A stretch of 64,000 nucleotides of DNA, from contig OZ026599.1 of NCBI GenBank assembly GCA_964020085.1, forward strand, positions 25,207,734 through 25,271,733, written 5' to 3'. A model generated the notes under the pieces. It was not told the origin of the DNA, ran no database searches, and worked only from the letters and a program-made list of their open reading frames with translations. Made by a program: the position numbers and the translations under genes. This DNA is from Micromussa lordhowensis. Lineage: Eukaryota; Cnidaria; Anthozoa; Scleractinia; Lobophylliidae. Shown in pieces: positions 13,901 to 25,900 of the stretch; position 1 is the stretch's first letter, and each line of letters opens with the position of its first letter.

Positions 13901-16900
13901 TGTCCTAAGGTGGTCTCTGGCAGAGATTTGTCTTAGATTTTTTTTTGAGTAAAGGACAATGATATTGGCAGACTAAATTCAGATAGTTTTATGTTGAGCA
14001 AGTTTTTTGACATATAACAGGTGACTTGTAGGCCATATGTCTAGACAGTCGTATACCTGATTTATTACTGCCATTTATACTAAGTTAACCTGCCTGTTGC
14101 CCTTTACTCAAGTAATCAGATGAATCCCCCCTCCTGAAACATTAACAGGAAAGCTCCTTTTGTTATATAAATAGCTAGTATTTTATCTTCTTATCAGACA
14201 ATAACGAAAGACTCACAGACTATTTTATTGTTGTTTTTAGGGACGGTGTCATAGAGAAAAGTGCAAGTATTTGCATCCTCCAAAGCACATAAAAGCCCAG
14301 ATGGAGAATAATGGTCGCCTACTACAGCAGCAACAGCAACAACAACAGCAGCAGCAGATTGCTTTCCAGCAGCAAGCCTTTGCACCCCTGGCTCAACAGA
14401 TGCTGGCAAATCCCTCGTTTGTAAGTCACTTCCAATGTGCCATTAGGTGAAAAAAAAATGAATTATTGAGAGGCTGGTGATCCTGAAGCAAATGATTATT
14501 TGATCTGTGAGGCACTGATTGCGATAATCAAATTTGATTGTTTTGTCATTATTTAAGCCAGTGGTATCAAGTGCTATTTGTTATTAAATGTACCGTTCTG
14601 CCTGACTAATTTAGTGTTGACTGAAAGACTTAAATTAGCTTATTGTTAACTAGGCCACCTGTGTTCTGCCTTTTTTCCTGCCTTTTTTCCTTTTTTCACC
14701 TGGGGAAGCCTGCTTTATTACATTTTTCTCTCTTGGTTGCTTTCCACTAAACCAACCAGTTTAGACTGGGAAAAATTCCAAGAAAGCCAGCTGTTTTAAA
14801 CTTCTGTCTGCAAACTCGAGGAATAGTTGGTAAACACTTTTTTAGATAAAAATTATGCGCTGAACACGAAAAATTGTTTACCAGGCCTGATTTTGAGTCT
14901 TTAACCATGAAATTGCAGCTTAAAATAACTGACCCAGAAAAAATTGATAGCGGGTGTTAAAATTAGACATGTTAAACCAAAAGTATTTCATCTCCAGATA
15001 TCATATATGTCGACTGCAAGTGAAAGGATATGTCCACTTCAAGAAATAGATGTGTTTTTCTTCTTATCATTGTAAAACTTTCCACAAATGTACTTGGTTT
15101 TTGACACTCTGGCATTGTGATTTAATAGTTGAAGAATCTAAAAGCTAACAATACGCAATAAAATGAAATCAGCAGTTTTAAACACACAGACAAACCCATT
15201 CATATGCTTTAAGCTTTCACTCTGAGCGAAAATGTAATTCAACGATGCATGTAGGAAAATTAAATTGTTTTGCAAGTCTGGCTGGACAAGCTTCAATGAA
15301 AAGCAATCTAAGACAGACCCACACTGTACAAGTCGCTGATTCCTTTAATCGGAAGCATGTTGTACTGACGGTTGATCAAGCTCTCTCTTCCCGCTACTCA
15401 TGGAACTGAAATGGGTGGTAACAGAGTATCAGGATTGTCTCATTCCATTGGCTTGGCTCAAGAAGTCTGTTTAATCAAACAAAAGGATAATTTTCTGAAA
15501 CTGCTTGACCTGGTGTCATCTGCTAGATGCAGCACGGTGCTGTCCTTCATTGCAGTCAAGAAAGGGAAGAATCCTAATTTAGAGTACTGGTGGCAGTACA
15601 TGGAAATGGTCTGCATCCTTCTGCACTTTGTCAGAGCTCAGAGAGAGGGAATGTGTAACCTACATCTCTATGTCTTTCAAAAGATGCTGCCATTTTTCCA
15701 TTGTTATGATCACACCAATTAAGCTGGATGGGCTGCTGTGTACCTTGTTTCCAGTAGAGGTACAAAGTGAGTTTGACAAGGGCAACTGGGTTGTGAAAGG
15801 TTCTTCTCAACAATTTAATCAGGTAGATCTGGATCAAGGTCAGGAGTAGCTCAATGGTATCAGAAAGGGAGGCGGTGGGATAGTTGGCATAACCAGGACA
15901 ACAGCAGCGCTGTGTGGACGGACACTTCCATATAGCTGTGTTATATAGCTGTGTGTGAGGCGCAGTGGCCTCGTGGTTAGTGCGCTCGACTCCGGAGCGA
16001 GCGCTCCGGGTTCGAGCCCTGGCCTGGGACATTGCATTGTGTTCTTAGGCAAGACACTTTACTCTCACAGTGCCTCTCTCCACCCAGGTGTATAAATGGG
16101 TACCGGCAAATTTAATGCTGGGGGTAACCCTGCGATGGACTGGCATCCCATCCAGGGGGGAGTAGAAATATTCCTAGTCGCTTCATGCCACGGAAACCAG
16201 GATAAGCTCCGGCCTGATGGGCCACTTGGTTCGTATGCAGACTTTACCTACCCTACCTTACATATAGCTGTATTAACAAGGAAGATGTTCCATGTTGCCA
16301 ACGATGATCAGATCGCATGCAACAAGTCCAATCTGTCAAAGAAACTGGGGGAAAATTCAGATGAGAAGAGAGTTATCACTTTGCTGCATCAAGTGAATGT
16401 TTTCAATGTCAACAAACAAATCACAATCCCTGAAAGGTTGCAGAACATGGTTACCAAAGTAGTGGCAACGACACAGATAGAAGAGTCCTGGTCAGGAGGA
16501 GCTGATTAGCTTTGTAAAGGAAAGACTTATGGCGCCAAGAGAAAAGGGGCATCGTAAGAAGCTCTGGGACCCCCTTCCTTAAAACAAGCCTCCCACATTT
16601 TCAACCCTTTATGAAGTCAAAAAGAAAGAGAGTGAAATGTGTGCTGCCATCAAAGCCGACAAAATCACCCTTCAACGCATCACTACAGAATATGATGCTG
16701 GTAGGAGAGTAGATTGGCCTCAAATCCTCGGCCATGAACTAATGGCACTTCCCCTTGGTTTCTTAGATACCAATTGCCGGGAGATGGATGCTGGTAGTAG
16801 ATGGTCAAGCATTGGTAATGGCACTAGGAAGACCTTCAGATTGCAACACATTCGATGACCTTGGGGATAAATTTGTGAAAACTGTTCTTGGCTCTGAAAA

Positions 16901-19900
16901 GGACTTTGATCGAACAGACATGATATTTGACAGATACTGGGAAATGTTGATCAAGTGTGCAACTAGAAATAAGCGTTTCTCTAGGCCATGCTCCAATCGA
17001 AGAATTATTGAAGATGGCTCACTACCACTACCCAAGTCCTGGTGCAACTTTGTGGCTCTCGATGAAAACAAGGCGGATCTAGCCTGTTTTTTATGAGATA
17101 AACTTCTTGCAGGAGCCCCAGTCGATGAGATTGTCATTGTTGGTGGTGGATTCAAAGAGGAAGAGGTGTTCCTGCCCAAACATTAACATCAGAGTGCTTA
17201 AAGGTTTCCATAAAGAGGTGGACACTTGAATGATTCTACACTGTATACACTCTGATGCAGAACTCCTTGTCATCTCATGTCAAAGACGCAGAAGTTCCAA
17301 ACTCAGTCACTTAACCAGAATCTTTCATGGATTTTAAGATGCCGTCCAACTTATCCGTGTGTACTACTGTATTTGTAAAGGATGAAAGAAGAAATTGTAG
17401 ATTGCAAATGTTTTTCCTTGCTTCGAAAACTTTATATGTGAATCCTCTCCCTCTTGCTTAACTTAATCAGGAAGGAATATCTAGCCTTGTTTTCAAGCAT
17501 CACATGAACGGAAAATTATGTGATTAACATGTAATACCAACAGAGTACTTTATAAACATACTGTGTCTGTCACCGGCTGCATTTTATTGATTTTTAAAAA
17601 GTTTTACGGTGTGTTTTAATGTGATACCATATAGCCTTCGATTTCATGTCTTAATTATGAATGTTAATATAAATAGCTGATTTGAAGGTCAAAATGGCAG
17701 AACCAAGCTTGGTAAACAACATTTTCGTGTTCAGTGCATAATTTTCATTTAGAAAAGTGTTTCCCAACTTTTCCTCGAATTTGCCAACAGAAGTCCACTT
17801 TTGCGAAAGTTGTCCTAGTCTAGTTGGCCAACTTCTCGGTAATCCCAAGAACTACAAAAAAATTAACTGTCCATATTCTTGCCAATGGAAACCCTGTTAT
17901 TGAGTGATTTTGGGGATTCACATTTTAGAGTTTGCAGGTTGACATATTAAATTTTTCTTTTCTTCTCGACTACGTGCTATGGCAGAAAATTATCTTTATT
18001 ATTCACTTTATTCTCTTTATTTCTCTCTATTCATTTCTCAAATAAGTTTCTAACAACAAAGGGGTTTTGTGTAGCATTTAATTAACAATGAGACATGAGG
18101 TCATTAAAATGTCGTTTGGGTTTTTTTTCTACCACCTTTTTTCACTCTTAATTAAACGAAAGTCCAGTCAAGATTATTATGCTCTTTTGATGTCAACCTG
18201 CTCGAGTTTCAAAACAAAAGTTGCTTAAACTAAGTAAAATGTACATGTTTAACACATACAGTTGCCACAGGGATTAAATTTAGGGTCTTATATTGTATAT
18301 TTTGTAGGTCAAAATGAAATCCATGTTAAAATGATTTTAACCTAGTTTGATTCTCAATTTTCTTTGTCTTCTAACCCTAATTATTCATGATCCATGAATA
18401 ATTAGGGTTAAGAGACAAAGGAATGCCATTTTAACCTGAATTTCATTTTGACCTACAACTTATATGTCCAATGCATATTTAGCCAGAAGCCATACAGTCA
18501 TTGAAAAAATTTAAGTTTTCAGGATACTTTGCTATTAAGTGGGAAAAAGGTTGTTTCCTTCAGTTGTTTTTTTATTTCAATACAAGAATTCTTTCAAGCA
18601 AAGGTTTTACAATTCACAAGCAAGCAAAAGTTAGCGATAAAAACGAACCTTATTTCAAGTCATCTTGACACCATTTTCAAGCTGAAAGTGAATTATCAGT
18701 TCTAGAAGATTAATGTAATAAAATAATTAATTACATGCAAGTTCATGCAAATAGTCGTTGTTCGTTCTTATCACTAATTTTTACTTGCTTGTGCAATACA
18801 AGAATTGCATTGTATATGCAAACAGTAATTTGCAGAAGGAGGCAGGATGAGGTGCGATTGGCATTCAGCTTATTGATAGTCGTGACCTATTTCTTTCAGA
18901 TATCTACCTGGCCTCTAAGTGTTCAAGGATCCAATGGGACATACCTCCAGCAACCTGTTGCTTTTCTACCCGACGCATCCGCTCTGGCTCAGACTCCATC
19001 AAGAAGGCTGGACAAATCTGACAAACTTGAGGTCAGAGATGATTTGAAAAATGTAGATTTAAATGATCAGCTCAAGATGTTTTGATCATGCTTCATACCC
19101 TTTCTCAATCATTAATCTGGAAAAAAAGTATATTTAATAAGACGGATTTATTTTGACTAAACATAGTATCAAGCCTGATCATGGTTATGTTGTAACAAGT
19201 TTGTAGTTGTCCAGGGCTGTCATTTAAGGGCTGCAACCCATAACACCTGTTGTGGCTGAGTGTGCTTGATTTTCCCTTGATGCTTTGGATGAAATTACCT
19301 TTTGTTGATAGAATTCACCCACAAAGTAACAGGTTTGCTACAGGTGACTCAAGATTTAATGACAGTCGTGGACTTGTTAGCTGGCTGTTGTGGGTATCGT
19401 CTGGTGTCACTTATTACCAGGAAGTCAAAATATTGGAAGATGGTCAGGAGAAAGTTATATACCAAATTAACTTCAAGCCTCATATATGATGTACATGTAT
19501 ATGCATATCATGGTGCAGTGACCCACTCTGACCATTGGTATACAATGTAGTTATTCTTAACTTTGTCTGTAGACCTTCTGTATTAAGAACATGATAAATA
19601 GTAGTTATTTCAACACCAGCTAAATATTCATCAAACAAACAAAAGAACTAAGGAGTGAGCGTCTTGTTTATTGATAGCTAGACTATCACCTGCCGTCTTC
19701 TTTGTTTCACTGGTGCAGATTGTGGCTACCAATCACAACCTTACAGCACTGCAAAGGGTTTTTACCCAAGTGTCTAAAGTAATTTGCATTTGCTCAATTG
19801 AAAACTGCTCTATATATCTTAAAAATCCAAGTATGATGACACATAAACCAACTTAAAAAGGTGGAGCAACTTATGACTAACTGATGGGTTGACATGAACC

Positions 19901-22900
19901 TGTTGCTCACTAATAGAGATTACTTTTAGGTCACCATTTTAACATTAAAGTCCACTTCCGTCCTCAACAGGTCTGCCGAGAATATCAAAGAGGTGCATGC
20001 TCAAGAGAAGAATGCAGATATGCACATCCCCCTAGACACGTGTCTGTTGACAGCTCTGATAACATGATCACTGTTTGTATGGACTTCATGAAGGGGAGAT
20101 GTCAAAGAGAAATGTGCCGCTACTTTCATCCACCAGCTCATCTTCAAGGAAGAGTTCGAGCTGCTCAGCAACAGTCGTTGCCGGTGAGTTGCATGTCACT
20201 AGGTTTCCACTCTCAAACCCGTTAACATTTCATCAGTTGGAACAAAGAAAATTACAATAGTGCTATGACAGTGATTTGCATGGATAGATAAATGTTGTCT
20301 GTTAAATTATCATTTTAAGTTGCAATAAATTATATATTTCTCCATTTTCTCTTTTGATTTGTTTGAGGAAATATATTAAACACTTGTGATCATATTTCCT
20401 TTACGAGAATGATTGATTCGTCAACATGCATGCCCTGCATGGTGCTGAAAGACTGTTTCTTTCATTTTTTTTGTATATCCCTTTCACTATAATGCATGAT
20501 ATACACACATAATATTTCTGTCCAGACCTGTATAGTGCAATGAAATACACCTCCTAAACCTCACTGACACACACTATTTACTAAAAAGCTAATATCCCAC
20601 CCAACACCACAATCCAAAATAAGCTTTTAGAGAATGATAGTGTTTGTGACCAATGTTGCTTTTCATTACAATATATGCATGGTTATGTATTTTGCAACAT
20701 CTCCTGCAGTAGATCAATTGAGACAAACATTATGCACTTTGTTGTGTTAAATTGTATAACTCAGGAGCTTATGCTAAATTTCAACTGAGAATATACTGTG
20801 TATATGATCTATGAACAGTAGGGACCTCATGACAATGATAATTTTTTTAAAGACAATAGGGTAACAGATAAATCATAATATATAAGTCGCATAAAAAGTG
20901 CAGAAAGTGGTGGTATTTTTTGTTTGCATTTTAGCTTACTTTTTAACATCATTTTGTTGTAACAAGTTTAAAACTAAACATGTGATAATTTTATAAACGA
21001 CGAGCACAAAATGTAATAAGTAAGTGCACGGCCTGCATGCCAGGGGCTTGTCAATTTCACAGCTAAAACTTGCCTTGCCTAATGCCGAAGCTATAAATTG
21101 TAAAGCAAGTTAAGACAATTTAAGCAGCTTGCATGCATATTACATTCGCATAAAGTACATTGGAACCCTAGCCAACTGACCACTGTAATGTGGTGGAATT
21201 GTCATGGTGATCACATGAAGAGGTTCTTAAGTAACAGTGACTGACTAATTTCTCTTCGTGCGCGAAGAAAATGACCATATCAATGAAGTGATCCCAATGC
21301 AGGGTTCTACTGTACTGTTTATAGCACAATGATGTACTTGACAGGGCCTGCCAACTGCAAGACAAAAATACATGTGAAACGTTGATACACTGATCAAAAT
21401 GTACAGTGCACCCATGTATCTGCTTAAACAGATGCTCTACTTTTGTGTTGGCCCTGAAATCTGAACTCATAAAGGGGGATAAAAAGCAAAATCAATTTGA
21501 AGACTGCTGACTGTCTCATATCTACAGCAGTGAAAAAACTCTAGAAGTTCCAACATCTGCATGTGTAAGTTGTAAATTTTGCACTTAAAGTGCACCTAAC
21601 CCCAAAAATTTTTTTTCGCTAAAACAATAAAGCTTATTTTGTGGAGTAATGTGCCGCAAAAATTTTTCGATTTGGTTAAATCCTCGAATTTCTGTGCCCC
21701 TTTGAAACCGAGTTTCGTATGGTTCACGACCGAGCAAAGGGGAATCTGGGGAGAATAAAGCCGTGACGTCACTTCGAGAACGAAAGCTTCGGCTGTCCCA
21801 GTCGGGCCTTTTACTCTGTGCGAGCGTAGAAGCCTTTTTGCCGCATAAGTTTTTCGCTGGGGCTCCACAGTCGACAGATTTCTGTTTTTATCAACAATAT
21901 CTTCTACTTCGTCGGGTTCTGAAATGAGCTTTGACTCAGAAGACTCCGAAATTTATTATATCGCTGAAGAGAATGACGACTCGCACTTATCAACAACGCA
22001 AAGTGAATAGTTAAACGATGACGACCGAGCTGATTTATATGCTGACAACTCTCTGGCCAACGAAGAATGGACAGCCAAATGACAAAGACCTCGAACGAGC
22101 TCTCGTGATCTCTGATGGACAGACCCGAAGGCAATGATATGTAGAAGTCAGAGAGTGATACTAGTAAGACTGTAGCGCGTGGCGCGTATTTACTATTTTC
22201 GCGCATTCGATCTCGCATTAACATACTTTCGTATAAATAAAAGTCAAGTTCCTTTACTTTCTCAAATTATTTTAACTTCATGCGTTCAAAGTAGATCAAA
22301 ATGATTATCCCATGACACAATGCTTGTATTCTTTTCGTGCGAGTGTGGAAATTGTAGCGTCGCTTCCCTTCAAAACATCAGCGAATGTTATTGTTGTTAT
22401 TATTGTATTAAAGTGAGTTAGAAGGTTGTCAAGACTCAAAGAAGAATGATCTTGTTCTTGAAGATATTAGTGCTGATGTTATCTTAAAGTGTGTTACTGA
22501 ATATCCAGGAATTAAACCTGTATGGCTTCAGAAATGTAGTTTTAAGATTAGTAGCGGGCAAATACAAAACTATTTGTCAGCTGTGCCGACTGACTGCTGT
22601 TGTTTCTCAGATCAGATGCAACAACGGCAGCATGAATCGATGGACAAGCGGTTATTCCAAGGCCACTGAGTCAGCAAAATCCCTTCCTCTCTCTGAAAAT
22701 CCAGGCATCGAGCGAGATCATCTGGTTTGAATTAAATGCTTTATAGAACAGATCACCGAACACTTACACGGCTAGCACTTTTGCACGTTTCGCTTTCACG
22801 AAATCGAGCCATCCCTTTGTACGTTTCTTCTCTTCAGGACGATCATCTCCATAAAACGGTATGGCATGTAGCGGAGTATCTCCTGTAAGTTTGTTGTGTT

Positions 22901-25900
22901 GCTACATGACAATACAGCGCACCTGGCTAGCATTTTTTTCGAACAACTTTTCCGGCCTTTCCCACACAAACAAGTAAATATGCGAATCTCAGAATCATCG
23001 TGTTCTCGATTTGACGTCACATCCGGCCCTCGACCCATTCCCCGTTAAACTCGGTCGTGAACCAAAATGGCGGCATTTTGACGTACTTTGACGAGCCATA
23101 GAAAATCAAAGATTTAACCAAATCGAAAAATTTTTGCGGCACATTACTCCACAAAATAAGCTTTATTGCTTTAGCGAAAAAAAGTTTTTGGGGTTAGGTG
23201 CACTTTAAGGAATTGAGAAATCAGTTGGCAGGTCTAATTAGATTGTTTATATTTAACAACTACTTGCACTGTCAGGGAAGGACATCTCTAAGCCCAAATC
23301 AGCACCCAAAAGGCAAGCAACTTGGAAAATCCACTAGAACACATAATTTACCACATTGATACAAAACAAGATATCTCAAATGTTTTGGTTAGCCATAAGA
23401 TCTACATGTATGCTATAAGTCCTGCAATTTGCTCACCCGAATTTTACTTTTAATTACTAGCCTTGGGCCACTGCAGGGCTTGTGGAGATGTCAAATCCTG
23501 CCTGCTTTTAACAATGCATGGAGCTTTTTTACAGCCAGCAATTTGCATAAGTCATGACTTGCATTTTGCTTGTCTTTTTTCATGTGCTGTTGCTTACATC
23601 ATGCTGCTGCTGGCTGGCTGGCATTGTGGCTCATTCCTTTTGTGCTTGCACATCGCCTGCTGACTTGTAGCTGGAGGGTAGCCGCAAGAGGCCCCATGAA
23701 ACGCTACCTGAACTGGTACTTAATAGCATTTTGCTTTTGTAGGTCCAATTAACAAGCACGCTACCTGTTAGGCTGCTGGCAATCTGTTTTCTTTTGAAAT
23801 TCAGCAGGGATTGTGAGGCGAGATGCTTTAGCCTAACAGGAAATGTGACAAGACATGGGCATGGCACTCATTCATCTTCCCTCATTCGCTACTCGGTCAT
23901 ACTGTTCTTTTGCGTTTTTGATGGCTAAATACTTGTCTGAGTGATTCTAAGAGAAAATCGGCTGCCAGCAGTCTAATCACCTGTAGTTGTAAGCACCTGA
24001 AATAATGTTAACAGCACTCTGAGCATTGTTATTTTCTTGAACAACCTTTTGTTGCATACACATTACTATTTAACTCGCAGAGATTGCTGCTCCTTGTTCC
24101 AGTCAGAGTGGAAATAGTCCCCGCTGTTTAGAATTAGCTGCTGAAAAGAACAAAATATTGTGTACAACACACACTGATCATATCAATGCATAGCAGATGA
24201 ATCATTTATGTTTAAAATTGTTTGACATTACTTAATAATTTATTGTTATTGCAATTTTGGTTTTGCTCTCAAGATTGCAACCATATTTTGGGGGGGAGTG
24301 GGAAAAAGCAAAGGAAATTGGCTTTTATCATTCTTATACACATAAGTATTTACCAGATCATCAGCTGTAGCTCTCTGTTGATTGCCATTAATATTTCAAT
24401 GAGAATGGGTCTTAAAAAAACAAGTCATGTCAGCTTGGAGCGCTGGTCAACTAACATCACTGAGCTGTGATGTTTGATATATAACTAACAAAACTAGAAG
24501 GGTCACTGCTGTAAGGTGCTTTTTGAGGGAACTTGCAGGTTCTTTCCTGAGGTTAACCCAAAACGTTTTCTTTGGGAACAAGCACTTGTAGGTTTATATT
24601 AATGTCTTAGTTGAAGCTTTAATTTGGGGCTAGCAAACATACCATTGGGTTGTTTGCTTAATTCGGGGCCAAATCTTGGACTATTTTGAAGATGCCGCAC
24701 ATAAAGTTATCTTCTTTGCTCATCCAGGGATCTCACACTTCAGAGATTGACAATTTTTACTCTTGGTAATTTCAAGGTGTCTAGGTGACCTTGTCTTCTA
24801 TGACTTCATGTTCATAGATGAGCCAGAAATAGTGCTGTATTTATCCTGAATTGTGTGGAGACTGTACCAACACAAACTTGTCATGAATTATTAGCCACAA
24901 ATTATGTGCTTGTGGAGTACAAATTCTGAAATCTTGTGAAGCTTGCTTTACAGTTTTCTAGTTAGTTTCCTTCATGACTAGCCCTCAGGTTTAGCAGTAG
25001 TGCTGCTGAACATATCTGAAAGTCTGACAATATTATGAAACTCTTCTGCAGTGATCAAAGGAATTTTTAGTTGTGGACACATAAGTAAACAATTGAAAAC
25101 AGTCTGGATTTTTGTCTGCACACATTCTCCATTGACGTTTTGTGTTAGCTAAGTAAATGTTCATAAAAACATGATTTGGCTTGAATATTATTGGTCCTTT
25201 TATGATTATTAATTGTCAATACTGAAGAAGAAAAAGCAATAAGACATGTCGAGCCAATATTGTTTTACTTTTTAATTACATGTGTAGTGTAGAGTGAGGT
25301 TATTAACCACAAACAAGGGGCTGTTGGTTAGTGCTAAAATTTTGAAGGGTGATAGAAAGCTGAAACAAATTGTGAGATTTATAGGTTAACCCGTCAAGAG
25401 TACTTTACTCGTGGTCTTAAACCCCTTTGTCAATGTAATGATGAAGAAGAGTATTGACACAAATATGTGATGGTTAAACAGTTTCTCCCAACCTGTGTTT
25501 TGTGGGAGATATGTGGACACTTTTAGGGAGAATTCAGTTTGACTTGTTGGTCATGGGGGTTCAAGGGACTATTGGGCTAATGCATCTCTTCTGTCTACTT
25601 TATAGCAACAATGCATGGATAATGCATGCCTTGGAGAACACTTTAAGACAAGCATGAATTTCTGATTTTGTAACATTTATTTACAGACTTTTGGTGAGCC
25701 ATTTAAGAAGCAGACTGCTGTGGAGGTGCCTCTGGTAATGCCAGGGGCAGCGGCGGCACTTCAGTCCTTCAACCAACCACTTGGATTGCAGTTTACGTCT
25801 CTTATACCTACCAGTAAGTAGCCTGCAATGCTGTTTATTAAAACATAAGTTGATGACTTTGCCTTCAATATTTCCCTTTGATGGAAATGAGAGAAATATA

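Noticed and set aside
14194..14409. Minus-strand ORF with alanine/valine-rich repeat
   Set aside because: It is the antisense of the CAG/CAA tract in muscleblind exon 2.
15957..16030. Possible tRNA gene
   Set aside because: A and B boxes are present but the acceptor stem does not pair and a long non-tRNA body follows with a flanking target duplication, so it is a SINE head.
15631..16032. 133-codon minus-strand ORF
   Set aside because: It runs through the junction of the pseudogene and the SINE on the wrong strand and is a by-product of both.
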